64,000 nt of DNA from Fibrobacter sp. UWH6 (GTDB taxonomy: Bacteria > Fibrobacterota > Fibrobacteria > Fibrobacterales > Fibrobacteraceae), in contig NZ_FRAX01000011.1 in NCBI RefSeq assembly GCF_900142465.1, forward strand, positions 1 through 64,000. Reading direction: 5' to 3'. Position numbers and translations under genes: made by a program. Each line of letters starts with the position of its first letter. The first letter of the stretch is position 1. The notes beneath the pieces were generated by a model. The model saw only the letters and a program-made list of their open reading frames with translations, was not told where the DNA came from and did no database searches. This document shows, in pieces, positions 1 to 9,700 of this stretch.

Positions 1-402
1 GGACACTCCCAGCAAACACTCCCCCGATGATTCCAGCAGGGACTCCAGCAGAGATTCCAGCGGACACTCCAGCTGGGATTCCAAGCAAAGACTCCAGCAG
101 ACATTCAGCAGGGACTCCCCAGCAGGGATTCCAAGCAAATACTCCAGCGAACATTCCCCCGATGATCTAAGCAAAGATTCCCAGCAAACACTCCCAGCAA
201 ACACTCCAGCAGGGATTCCAAGCAAATACTCCAGCATAGCACCAGCATAGCACCAGCAAAGACTCCAGCAGGGATTCCAAGCAAAGACTCCAGCGAACAT
301 TCCCCCGATGATTCCAGCGAACATTCAGCAGGGACTCCCCAGCAGACATTCAGCAGAGATTCCACAGCGGACACTCCCCCGATGATTCCAGCGGAGCAAA
401 TT
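1..402. repeat. Degenerate short tandem repeat array (11-14 bp units)
   Basis: About 32 imperfect units of 11-14 bp fill this stretch. The common form is a purine-rich start, then AYTCC, then AGCA or AGCG, for example GGGATTCCAAGCA, AAGACTCCAGCA and AACATTCAGCA. Some units end in a C run followed by GATG. Open frames across it are low-complexity and lack ribosome binding sites, so I treat it as non-coding. The array starts at or before the window edge. Units such as AACATTCAGCA resemble the homogeneous 12-bp array at 1238-1393. Confidence 0.8.
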
Positions 403-1237
403 AAGACATCTTAAAATAAATCTTAATGTAAGTTTATTTCCAATATTGAAAACAACGTGTAAAACAACGTTGGAAACTAAACCCATTAACCCAAATCAAA
501 AATCCACACAAACGGCAGATTTTGGGGCTCGCAGTTACCCCATTCGGTCCCTGAGCAGTAGTAACCCTTTTTGACGTGGGGGGGGGTACACCCACCCCAC
601 CGCCCAAAGGATTAACCCACAGAAAAAAGTCAAAAATTTTTAACCAAAGTTGCGTGCACCACCCCATAGATAAAAACGAAATAGCAACAAACTTTATTGA
701 CACTACCCCCCTATACACCCCCACCAATAGCATATAGAATAGGTTAAAAAGAAAGTTAAAAAACAATTAACCAAAATTTCCACACTACAAAAAATCACTA
801 TCAATAGACAAACAGAAACTCGCCTACAATCAACGATTAACCGACAAAGCCAACAAAAAACATTCAGTCAATCGCAAAAGCCGTTTATAGTTCAATTATG
901 GGCAAATCCAAAATTAACCTTTAACCCAAAACAGAGCAACTGGGGAGGAAAAAGCGAAAAATCATTAACTTAATTAACAATTAGCGTTCAATCCTTAAAA
1001 TTGGCAACAGAAACCCACTTAAAAAGCCGTTTCTACATTCAGCCAATACCAAACCACCACCAACCGAAAAAACGCTTAAAAACAGTCTTAAAACGTCTTT
1101 ATTCATTTTTACTACTAAACCATTTCATAAATAACACTATATCCATATATATGGAATAATGGTTATTTACTCATTGGCTATTGGCAATAGCCAAAGTAAA
1201 CCTAATTTATAAAATTCAATTTAATTTAATTTAGGCA
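403..1237. other. AT-rich non-coding DNA with dyad sites upstream of the first recombinase
   Basis: No convincing gene is visible on either strand. The stretch is strongly AT-rich, like the recombinase that follows. It contains a run of nine G at 578-586 followed by a C-rich complement, which could fold into a hairpin. There is a 12-bp palindrome CCATATATATGG at 1143-1154, and a 21-bp dyad at 1174-1194 with arms TTGGCTATTG and CAATAGCCAA around one base. The two dyads are candidate operators or recombinase-binding sites for the gene at 1453; that role is inferred. Confidence 0.5.
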
Positions 1238-1393
1238 AACATCAAGCAGAACATCAAGCACAACATCAAGCACAACATCAAGCACAACATCAAGCACAAC
1301 ATCAAGCACAACATCAAGCATAACATCAAGCATAACATCAAGCAGAACATCAAGCACAACATCAAGCAGAACATCAAGCACAACATCAAGCAC
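1238..1393. repeat. Thirteen near-perfect 12-bp tandem repeats
   Basis: Thirteen consecutive units of AACATCAAGCAN occupy 156 bp with no spacers. Only the last base changes (G, C or T). The array ends about 60 bp before the start codon of the recombinase at 1453. Its regularity contrasts with the degenerate array at 1-402, whose unit is similar. It could be an iteron-like protein-binding array or a slippage-expanded microsatellite. It has no repeat/spacer pattern and so is not a CRISPR array. Confidence 0.9.
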
Positions 1394-1452
1394 AATTTTT
1401 TTTGCTAGTATCTACATAAATTCTATATTTACCACAAAAGTAGGTAAAACAA

Positions 1453-2466
1453 ATGTTTAGATATTCACTTGTGCAAAAGAATAAATCAACAGGCAATTTA
1501 TTCTATTCAATCCGCATAACAGACACCGACACCCACAAAACAAAATTTATAAGCACCCACACAAAAAATAAAAAGTTGGCTCTTGAAATTATGGACAAAG
1601 TCCAACATCAAGAACTGCACCCAACAGAAAAAAGGTCTGTTCCCACACTAGAAGAGGGAGTAAAAAAATTTATTGATTACACGATAAACACCGCCCAAAG
1701 CAGACGAACAATACTTGATTACACCAATCAAGCAAAAAGCCTTTTGCAATATGCCCAAACAAAAGAAATTTATCTTGACAACATAGATAAACTAGAACTA
1801 CTGCAAGAATTTCAAAAAGCAACCGAAAATTTCAAACCTAGCACCAAAAAACAAAGACGTAGCATCTGGGTAATTTGTTTTAATTGGATAATAAAAAATT
1901 ATGACCTCAACATAAAAAATCCAATGGACGGAATAAAACCACCCAAAGCCCCACGAATAGAAAAAACATTTTTTACACCCGAAGAAATAGAAACGATTTT
2001 AGACAAAGCAGAAACAAAAGAAATTAGGCTTTTATTCTCTTTTATGGCTTTTGAAGGCTTACGATTCAGCGAAGCAAAAAACATGAAATACGAAGATATT
2101 ACAGACGGAATAAAGGTAATTGGCAAAGGTCAAAAGTTCGCAAAAATCCCACTATCCAACAGAATGAAAGCAGAACTTGAAAAATTTGCAAGCGATAAAA
2201 AAAGCGGTTTTATTTTTAATAGGGTCAAATTTCCAAACAACACAATAAACAGACACTTACACAAAATCACAAAGATTTTAGGCATAGAAAAAGAAACCAC
2301 ACTACACACATTTAGACACTCTTTCGCTAGTAATCTATTAAGGGCTGGGGCAAATATTGTTTCTGTTTCAAAACTTATGAGGCACGAAAACCCACAAATA
2401 ACACTCGCAATTTATAGCCACGTTATCCCAAACGATTTAGACAAAACAATCAATATTTTAAAATAA
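1453..2466 (+). CDS. Tyrosine recombinase / phage-type integrase
   Basis: This 337-residue protein should catalyse site-specific DNA strand exchange. The C-terminal catalytic domain shows the expected set in order: Arg204 in GLRFSEA, a Lys near 225-228, His285-x-x-Arg288 in HTFRHSFAS, His311 in LMRHENPQ, and the nucleophile Tyr321 in AIYSH. The first 60 residues look like an arm-type DNA-binding segment and residues 65-150 like a SAM-like core-binding domain. Length is normal. Base composition is much more AT-rich than anything to its right, which suggests separate acquisition. The sequence AGTAGGTAAAACAA lies before the ATG as a weak ribosome binding site. The gene stands alone, between the 12-bp array and a repeat copy at 2630. 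It probably belongs to a different element from the recombinase at 3133. Confidence 0.9.
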   Translation: MFRYSLVQKNKSTGNLFYSIRITDTDTHKTKFISTHTKNKKLALEIMDKVQHQELHPTEKRSVPTLEEGVKKFIDYTINTAQSRRTILDYTNQAKSLLQYAQTKEIYLDNIDKLELLQEFQKATENFKPSTKKQRRSIWVICFNWIIKNYDLNIKNPMDGIKPPKAPRIEKTFFTPEEIETILDKAETKEIRLLFSFMAFEGLRFSEAKNMKYEDITDGIKVIGKGQKFAKIPLSNRMKAELEKFASDKKSGFIFNRVKFPNNTINRHLHKITKILGIEKETTLHTFRHSFASNLLRAGANIVSVSKLMRHENPQITLAIYSHVIPNDLDKTINILK

Positions 2467-2629
2467 ATTTTAGTCGCTTTTTAGTCGCTGTTTTTATCTT
2501 TTTATCCTATTTTCGCCCTTTTTAGTCTTTTTTTAGACTTTCAAAAGTTGTTTAAAGTTGTTTTAAATTTAGACAAAAACGGCAAATTTGAACCAAAAAC
2601 GGCAAATTTGAACCAAAAACGCAAATAAT
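2467..2629. other. AT-rich spacer with a duplicated 20-bp sequence
   Basis: No gene is seen. A 20-bp sequence beginning GGCAAATTTG and ending CCAAAAAC occurs twice head to tail at 2581-2600 and 2601-2620, and a third partial start follows. Just before it are TTTTTAGTC-type repeats. Paired direct repeats next to a recombinase gene and a putative att site could be arm-type binding sites. That is inference. Confidence 0.45.
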
Positions 2630-2720
2630 GGATAACTACTCTCGCTAAACCGAGAGTTCGATCCAACGACAACTGGAAAATTTCGGAACACTCGCAGCAA
2701 TGCGGGTGTTCTTTTTTATA
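2630..2720 (+). repeat. Putative attachment-site repeat, left copy (hairpin, core, terminator)
   Basis: In order, this copy contains GGATAA, a hairpin with arms ACTCTCG and CGAGAGT around six bases (2638-2657), the core TCGATCCAACGACAACTGGA (from 2658), and an intrinsic-terminator-like GC hairpin followed by CTTTTTT (about 2686-2718). The same order recurs at 19388-19480 with an identical core, and in diverged form at 2834-2912. The copies bracket a segment with a recombinase at one end and a Rep plus an excisionase-like gene at the other. I therefore read 2658-2678 and 19419-19439 as the crossover cores of an integrated element. No tRNA cloverleaf could be built here. Confidence 0.6.
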
Positions 2721-2771
2721 CCGACGTCGCTGGCAGCACCCCTTCCGAGTCCCAAACCGAGGCAGTCCCTC

Positions 2772-2912
2772 AGTGTCCCTCGGAATACAGCCTATCGCTC
2801 ACGTCCTTATAGCATAAGGGTTCAAGGCAATCCTGCATAACTACTCCAGGTAGTCGAAGCACCGATCAAAGCTATTGGACGCTCCGCTCAGGCGGGGCGT
2901 TCTTTTTTGTAC
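2772..2912 (+). repeat. Second, diverged attachment-like repeat inside the left end
   Basis: This copy resembles the upstream part of the right-end copy: AGTGTCCCT (2772-2780), then the inverted repeat CCTTAT-AGC-ATAAGG (2805-2819), then CATAACTACTCCAGGTAGTCGA (hairpin arms ACTAC/GTAGT, 2839-2854), and a terminator-like hairpin with CTTTTTT (about 2880-2908). A further AGTGTCCCT lies at 3014-3022. Its position next to the copy at 2630 looks like the remnant of an earlier integration at the same site. The terminator may also insulate the recombinase promoter. Confidence 0.5.
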
Positions 2913-3038
2913 TTACCCTTGGTTTGCAAGGTTCCTAGCCCACCAACGAGCAATCCCCACCAACCATCATTTTCGCACATAAAAACAACTTTCAGGGGAC
3001 GTTTGTCCCCCAAAGTGTCCCTCCAGCCCCTTTTTTAG

Positions 3039-3127
3039 AAAAATAGATATAGTTATATCTATTTTTGGAAGACATATTGTATTTTCAGACATACGATGCT
3101 ATATTAGTAGCATACAGACATAGGAGG
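3039..3127 (+). promoter_or_regulatory. Recombinase promoter with overlapping dyad operators
   Basis: A 28-bp perfect dyad lies at 3039-3066 (arms AAAAATAGATATA and TATATCTATTTTT around GT). Downstream is a plausible sigma70 promoter, TTGTAT (3077-3082), 17 bp, TATATT (3100-3105). The -10 is covered by a second dyad, ATGCT (3096-3100) paired with AGCAT (3109-3113). AGACATAC at 3087-3094 and AGACATA at 3116-3122 flank it, the latter running into the AGGAGG ribosome binding site. The same motifs recur before the recombinase at 12672-13628, so one protein may bind both. Confidence 0.6.
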
Positions 3128-3132
3128 GCATT

Positions 3133-4428
3133 ATGAAAGTCCCTGACAAACTGACATTTGGTGCCGAACGCGTACACATCCGCGAGAAAAAACTTAAGGA
3201 CGGAAGAAAATCCCTTTTTCTCGACTACAGCCATCTTGGCAAGCGAAAAAAGATATACCTCGGTCTCATCTTTCACGAAGACAACAAGGAGGATAAGGCT
3301 CGAGCCTATAAAGAAGCCGAGACTTACCGAACTAAGCAAGAGAAGAAGATAAACGCAATCGATGCAGGCATTCCCGTAAAGGAATACGAAGGGCGCTACA
3401 CACTTCTCTACCGCTACGCAGAACTGATCGCTAGCAGAAAGCGCAAGGCAAACACAGCTCGTAACTACCTCGTTCTAGCCAAGAAGCTGCCCAAAGACAT
3501 CACGCTGGCTGACGTCAATAGGCTCAACTTCAACAGTCTACTAGACAGCATCACCAAGGATACCTCGGAAAATACAAAACACCTCTACGGAGTGTTAATC
3601 CGCGCCTTGTTGAACCAAGCTGAGACAGACGAGCTCATCCCCCACGCACCCAATCTCAAGAAGCTCATTGAAGCCCAAAAGCCGGGCAATAAAGAGCATC
3701 TAACAAGAGACGAACTTCAAAGAATCCTAGACATTCCTCTAGCAAACGAAGCAGTAGCTTCCTCCCGCCAAGCGTTCCTTTTCGCTTGCTACACCAGCCT
3801 CAGATACAGCGACATCGCTTCCCTGAGATGGGAACACATCAAGCGTTCTGTTGCTGAAGACGGATTTGAAGACCGCATCATAGTGAAGGAGCAAATAAAA
3901 ACTTCAAACGAAGTTCAAATACCACTATCACCAACAGCAGAAATGCTATTGCCTGATGAAAAAGAACGGGGTCTCGTATTCGAAAACCTCTCTCCATTAA
4001 ACACCATCGAACGACATCTAAAGAAAATGATGGAGCTCGCCCACATCGACAAGCATATCACATTTCATTGTGCTAGGCACACGTTTGCAGTCCTGACAAT
4101 CCAAGACGAAGGTGACCTGTATGGTGTAAGCCAAACTATGGGACACACCGACCTCAAGACAACCCAAGTGTACACAAAATTCCTTCACAACGGAAGAAGA
4201 AGAGTCGTCAACCGAATGCCACCTCTCATCAAGCCAGCTTCGCCTGAAGAAAACCACGAGTCCCGTATTACAACAAGCCATACAGGGATACCCTCGCAAG
4301 GATTCTCTTCCAATCCAGTTTTCGTCATTTCCAAGGACGAACAGGCTCCCAGCAACATCATCAAACTCGTCGGAGAGGACATCAATGAATTCGAAAAAAA
4401 AGCGGAAGAGGCATTCCCTTCCGCGTGA
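3133..4428 (+). CDS. Tyrosine recombinase / integrase of the putative element
   Basis: This is a 431-residue site-specific recombinase of the Bacteroidota-style integrase type. Residues 10-75 look like an arm-binding domain (KDGRKSLFLDY...GLIF). Residues 88-185 are the core-binding domain. The catalytic domain shows Arg224 (TSLRYSDI), Lys near 257, His312-x-x-Arg315 (HCARHTFAV), His338 (MGHTDLKTT) and nucleophile Tyr347. About 75 extra C-terminal residues after the domain have no recognised fold. A clear AGGAGG ribosome binding site precedes the ATG. Its place just inside the left repeat is typical for the integrase of an integrated element, and I infer that it moves the 2658-19439 segment. 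The regulatory region before it suggests repression or autoregulation. Confidence 0.92.
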   Translation: MKVPDKLTFGAERVHIREKKLKDGRKSLFLDYSHLGKRKKIYLGLIFHEDNKEDKARAYKEAETYRTKQEKKINAIDAGIPVKEYEGRYTLLYRYAELIASRKRKANTARNYLVLAKKLPKDITLADVNRLNFNSLLDSITKDTSENTKHLYGVLIRALLNQAETDELIPHAPNLKKLIEAQKPGNKEHLTRDELQRILDIPLANEAVASSRQAFLFACYTSLRYSDIASLRWEHIKRSVAEDGFEDRIIVKEQIKTSNEVQIPLSPTAEMLLPDEKERGLVFENLSPLNTIERHLKKMMELAHIDKHITFHCARHTFAVLTIQDEGDLYGVSQTMGHTDLKTTQVYTKFLHNGRRRVVNRMPPLIKPASPEENHESRITTSHTGIPSQGFSSNPVFVISKDEQAPSNIIKLVGEDINEFEKKAEEAFPSA

Positions 4429-4437
4429 AAGCAACGA

Positions 4438-6231
4438 CTACTTATCTATACCATTTCTCAGCGTGGCCAACTCGGCAGAGAGCTGTCTCAACCGAGCTTT
4501 CAACGCATCGGCCTCGCCCTTAACCTTCATATACTTGGCGACGAAAGCTCTTTGCTTAGCAAGCGATGGCAGCGGAATTTTCATCGCCAACAAGCCTCCC
4601 ATATCAAGGCTTCCAACACGACCTCCCGTGAAAGCCATCTTCAACAGCTTCATACCCGCATCGCTTTCAAGATATAGCTTCACATAGTCCGCATCAGCCC
4701 TTGTCGCATCAACAGTCAGCATATATAGATTGTTGTTCACTAGCAACTTCTCACCAGCGGCAAGATTAACAACAGCCAAACGAGGCGGAATTCCGTTACG
4801 AGTCACAATGATTGCCTTGTTCTTTGCGCAGTATATCTTCTCATTTACCTTCCTATGGATTTTAGTCACATCTATATTCGGAAGATCAGGAGCCAGATCA
4901 TTATCTACAATACCGCTAACAGAAAGATAGCGCATTCCCGTGTACGCCTCGGTAATCGCAGCATCTATTTCTTCTGCACGCAGAATCAATCCTCTGTTCA
5001 ATTTCACAATCGAATCAAGCGTGCAAGACTCGCCTTCACCAGACGACATCGTTAATGACAGTTTATCTACGCGGCTCGCGGACAAGCAGAAGCCATTCTT
5101 TTCCAACTGTTCAATAGAGAAGTATTTGCCACCAGCCTTCGATTCCTCTACAATCTGACGAATATGTTCTTCATTGAACACGGGTGTTCTGCGCGAGATT
5201 TCAAACAATCGACTAGCATCAACGAGACGAACGCCCTTATTGCCACGACTTAGAATGATTATTGCAAGCTGGCTTTCTACGCTAGGATAAATTCCGTGAG
5301 GCAGTTCAATCACGCATTCTACCAAGCCGCATTCGACAAAGGCTTTGCGGGCATCATAATCACTTTCTTTCCAAGCACAACTTAAGCTCATCACACATAC
5401 GCCACGTCCCTTATAGCCAATGGTTTTTGCAACCAAGCCGTGATACAACCAATCAACGGACATCTGCTTCACACTCAAGCCTACATCATTCGCAAGCTCT
5501 ACAACTATTGAGTTAGCCCCAGGTCGTTTGAGTTCTCTAACAGGATAATGAGCGAAGACCTTTCTTGATATTTCGGGGGTACTGAACAACAATTTCCGGG
5601 AATCATCATCCACACCTTCCCTTGCTCCATTCTGCTTTTTGGTCTCAAGTTCTTCTGCGGCAACAGCGAAGACTTCACCATTTGTCAGCACAGCTGTCAA
5701 GTTTTCATTCGTCTCCGCACGGAGCAACATACGACAGCGAGCAATCACATTAAAATTCGCGTCAGCCTCGTAGCCATAGACTTTCACTTGTGGGGAACGA
5801 TCAATTACGTGGGAAAGAAAGCTTCCACAACAATGACCCAAATCTACAACGGTGTTACCGTTCTTAACATCCAGCAACGAATAAACCAAGCTCGAGAGAG
5901 ACTTGGGAGTCGATGCCGCAAAACCATAAGCACGGCGATTATCAGCGAAGTACTCAACGACTTCCTTGTAATCATCATCTGTATAACTAAGATAAAGGCT
6001 CTGCATCTCAGGCCAAATATCTTCAACGCCCAAACGAATGACATCCCCCTTAATATCTTCAGGGATATTCAACTCACTAAACTCGCCCAGCATCCTAGAT
6101 TTCGTCAGGCAACGGCGATGAACGAGATAGGCCAAGCAAACAATGGTAACATACTCATCGCCTCTCGGCACTTTCTTAGATACAATCTTCTGGATTTCCA
6201 ATGCGAGCTTGAGCGCGGGAGATACAGCCAT
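4438..6231 (-). CDS. Fused type I methylase (HsdM-like) and specificity (HsdS-like) protein, catalytic motif missing
   Basis: Residues 1-330 follow the layout of an HsdM-type N6-adenine methyltransferase: a helical N-terminus, a degraded SAM-binding motif I (DLGHCCGSFL, residues 130-139, against the usual DPxCGSG), and the late motif CVIELPHGIYPS. The catalytic NPPY/F motif is not found where it is expected; that stretch reads VVELANDVG. From about residue 395 the protein resembles one target-recognition domain of HsdS (KIPLPSLAKQRAFVAKY) followed by a terminal coiled coil. No HsdR or second methylase subunit is nearby. I infer a DNA-binding protein that does not methylate, perhaps a regulator or a decoy for a host restriction system. 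The ATG at 6231 is preceded by GAGG at 5 bp. The GTG just upstream is less likely. It converges on the integrase with 9 bp between the stops. Confidence 0.7.
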   Translation of the reverse strand: MAVSPALKLALEIQKIVSKKVPRGDEYVTIVCLAYLVHRRCLTKSRMLGEFSELNIPEDIKGDVIRLGVEDIWPEMQSLYLSYTDDDYKEVVEYFADNRRAYGFAASTPKSLSSLVYSLLDVKNGNTVVDLGHCCGSFLSHVIDRSPQVKVYGYEADANFNVIARCRMLLRAETNENLTAVLTNGEVFAVAAEELETKKQNGAREGVDDDSRKLLFSTPEISRKVFAHYPVRELKRPGANSIVVELANDVGLSVKQMSVDWLYHGLVAKTIGYKGRGVCVMSLSCAWKESDYDARKAFVECGLVECVIELPHGIYPSVESQLAIIILSRGNKGVRLVDASRLFEISRRTPVFNEEHIRQIVEESKAGGKYFSIEQLEKNGFCLSASRVDKLSLTMSSGEGESCTLDSIVKLNRGLILRAEEIDAAITEAYTGMRYLSVSGIVDNDLAPDLPNIDVTKIHRKVNEKIYCAKNKAIIVTRNGIPPRLAVVNLAAGEKLLVNNNLYMLTVDATRADADYVKLYLESDAGMKLLKMAFTGGRVGSLDMGGLLAMKIPLPSLAKQRAFVAKYMKVKGEADALKARLRQLSAELATLRNGIDK

Positions 6232-6719
6232 CACGACCTCGTTTGTAGATATACGTATAGCTAAAAATAATAACTACCGAACAAGACAACAATATCCTAC
6301 CCCAAAAAAATTTATTCCACCAAGGGCATTTTTCTATGTCCGCTAACGCGACCTTACGGACGTGGAGGCATTTTTCGTAAGAGACCATCAGGATCAGCCT
6401 TCAATCACCTTTAGGGTCATCAAATACTCCAACCTGCACTATAAAGGCTTCCGTTTCGTAAACTTTTAATTATATTCGAGGAGACATTGTAAGAGTATTT
6501 GCTCCGTCCTACTAGTCGAAACCTGGAAAGTTAAGAAATGAGGATAGACGAAGCAGACGCTCACGCACCTTGTGCGTGGGCTGTTTGTTGCGTATTCCTC
6601 ATAGGCTTTTCCAGGGCCTCGGCTAGGGTGCACACGAACGGCACCACGCCTTTTTTTGTACAGTACTCGTCAGGACCTGCATTAGCTCTGTCAGTCTCTA
6701 TTAAACGGAACAACGGGTT
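6232..6719. other. Intergenic region with leader and terminator-like hairpins
   Basis: No supported gene is seen; a 61-codon frame at 6538 has no ribosome binding site. Two GC-rich inverted repeats occur, CACGCA/TGCGTG near 6564-6580 and GGTGC/GCACC near 6627-6645, the second followed by CGCCTTTTTTT. Near 6505 the string CTACTAGTCGAAACC resembles part of the attachment-like repeats, so this could be a degraded fourth copy. The divergent genes at 6231 and 6720 must both take their promoters from here. Confidence 0.4.
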
Positions 6720-9700
6720 ATGATGAAGGTTTTCTTTTTAAAAAGGTCAGTGGTCCCCCTCGCAGCACTCATTTTCGCCCTTGCAGCGTGTAGCGAAGGC
6801 CCAAGTTCTCCTGCCAAGGAATCATCCCACAATAATGAAGATGAGAATTCCGTCCGCGAGGTTGCAACGGTCTACGACCTTGGACGCTGCACAAGAGAAC
6901 GAGAAGGCGACACAGTCTATGTCATCGAGAAACTTCGCGACTACGTCTGCATCAACCACGCCTGGATCGACGCTTCAGAAGACCTCGCCATAAAATCCTC
7001 CTCCAGCAAGAAGGAGTCCTATTCATCAATGAATGAGGAATTTTCTGATAAAAATTCATCATCATCAATAAAAAGCGGCGCTCAAGACACAACACATTCA
7101 TCTTCAAGTAAACAGAACTCCTTAGAGAACACCCCCTCTTCATCAGGCAAACAGGACCTTGCGGAAGCAAGTTCATCCTCAATGCAACCATCCTCCTCAT
7201 CCAAAGCCATACCATCTTCATCAGCAACTTTATCCTCTCCATCTACAGTCTCATCTTCATCAGTACAGCCTCAATCTTCTTCACACGAGAGTTCTTCTTC
7301 ATATTCCTCCTCATCCACCGAGATTGAGGAGAGTTCTTCATCTGAAACCCAAAGTTCAGAATTGACACACAGGGAAGTATCTGATGTATACGGCATCGGC
7401 GCCTGTTCTATCGACAATGACGGTCATACCGTATTTGTAACAGCAAATGCAGTCACATACGTTTGTGAAGATGGAGTATGGTCAATCTACGTTACATCGC
7501 CATCCATTACTGGATCAAGTTCCTCAGTCGATCAAGCAAGCATCCCCAGCTACACAGAAATAACTGACATATTGCAACTAAGCAAATGCAATGAGGACTC
7601 CGAAGGAGCGACTACTCTCTCTCTAAAGGATACGACCTACTACACCTGCACTAACGGCGTTTGGCAGAAGGGCGACATTCACGGATACATAGTAAAGAAA
7701 CGTTCCATCCTAGGTAAAGCCCACAAGGGGCCATTTCAATTTGGCTCTACAGTATACCTAAGAGAACTTGCGGGAGACGAGCTTCGCTACACAGGCAAAG
7801 TCTACGTGGATGAAATCAGCAGCAACAAAGGGGATTACGTCATCCCCAGTGTGAACCTGATTTATCCCTACGTCAGCATCGAGGTAACAGGCTTGTATAG
7901 AAACGAAGTTTCAGGAGAGTATTCGCAGAAGCCTCTAACACTCTACGCATTGACTGATCTTAGCGTAGACAATCGAACCAAGGTCAATGTCAACCTGCTC
8001 ACCCATCTTGAATATAAACGAGCCCTACACCTAGTTCGAAAGGGATACAGCATTCTCGCAGCAAAGAAGCAAGCCGACCAAGAAATCATGACGGCATTCG
8101 AATTACCAACAACAATCAAATACAGTGAAGACCTGAGCATATTCGAGGATAACGAAGAAGACAATGTTGATTACGCAAACGCAAGTCTAATGATGTTAAA
8201 TCTTTTATTCCTCGGCAATCGAAACGACGACGAAATCGAGTCTACAATCGAAACTTTCGTTTCCGACTTTGAAAAGGACGGCGTTTGGGACGACGCATCA
8301 ACCAAGGCCGCTATGGCAGATTTCGCAATCGATGTCAACAGCAGTGAAATTCTAGCTAATGTCAAAGATTGGAACATTTTGGACATTCCTGCTTTCGAAA
8401 CCCAACTTGAAATGTTTTGGAACAACGTGTATAAGCTTGGAGGCTGCACAGCTGTTCGCAAAGGAGTCGTATCACAAAATAAAAACGAGTTGAGCAAAAA
8501 CTATAACGTGTACTACGTATGCAAAGACAGTCGTTGGGTCAAGGCGTCACAAATTGAATACGACACCTACGGTTGGACCGCTGGAAAAATCGGAGAAGTC
8601 AAAAAAGGTGACGTATCCGACACGAAGTATGTGTATAGAGATGGCTCATGGAGTACCGCAAGTTCTGTAGAAAGTACTCTCGGTTCCTGCACAACAGCAA
8701 ATTCTTCTACAATCAGTCAATACACGCCCCCTCACGAAACCAATTCCTATTACTACGTCTGTGCAAATACATACTGGGTCTGTATAAGCACTTACACAGC
8801 AGACACCTACGGTTGGAGTAACGGAGAACTAAACGAGGTTAGAAAAGGAAACGTAACCGAACAAAAATACATATACAAAGACAATAAATGGAAAGAAGCC
8901 AACGAACAAGAGCGTTCCTTAGGTTCTTGCATTAAAGACACCTATAACACTATTGGAGTACACGACGGAGAATATTATATCTGCAAAGAGTCCGTTTGCG
9001 AAATCTACAGCCAATGCACTTATAATGTTTGGGTAAAGCCAACCGATTCCGAAATCATAGAACAAGACACGCGCAATACACCATGTACACAAGACGGATC
9101 AATTATAAGCGGCCAGCTCTACTCCGAAAACAAATATGTTTGTGATAACGGATCATTCCGATTCGCTTTGGAAACAGAAATAAAAATCAACGCAGGATGC
9201 AACAGCTATACCATCGACAACACAATTAGCATCGACGTAGACGATTGGCATCAAGAGATTTATAAATGTACAGAAGCAACTGGCTGGAAGATTAGTGGAT
9301 TAAATTACATAAACCATACAATGACAGACCCACGAGACGGGCAAGTTTACAAAACGACAAAAATCGGCAATCAAATTTGGATGGCTGAAAATCTGAATTA
9401 CGCATACAATACACCTACAGAGACATTAGACTCATCTAGTTTCTGCTACGATAACGATGCTGAAAATTGCAAAAAGTACGGCCGACTATATCTGTGGTCT
9501 GCCGCTATGGACTCCTCTGCAATATTTTCATTAGATGGATTAGGTTGTGGAGACGGAGCAGAATGCAACTCGAAAGGAGAAATTCAAGGCGTATGCCCAG
9601 AAGGATGGCATCTCCCCTCCCTCACAGATATCGAAACTCTTTATATAAATTCATACGAAATCTTTGGAGATACGGCACAAGTAGACACCGCAAGTGATGG

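Noticed and set aside
578-586. A nine-G tract as a phase-variable switch
   Set aside because: It lies in gene-free DNA with no frame or promoter spacing that it could alter.
1238-1393. CRISPR array
   Set aside because: Units are 12 bp and directly adjacent, without spacers, and there are no cas genes in the window.
2630-2720. A tRNA or tmRNA gene at the left attachment repeat
   Set aside because: The hairpin ACTCTCG/CGAGAGT and TCGATCC looked tRNA-like, but the loop is six bases, the T stem does not pair and no acceptor stem could be found.
6538-6723. A 61-codon gene before the FISUMP lipoprotein
   Set aside because: It has no ribosome binding site, and its sequence covers inverted repeats that look like transcription signals.
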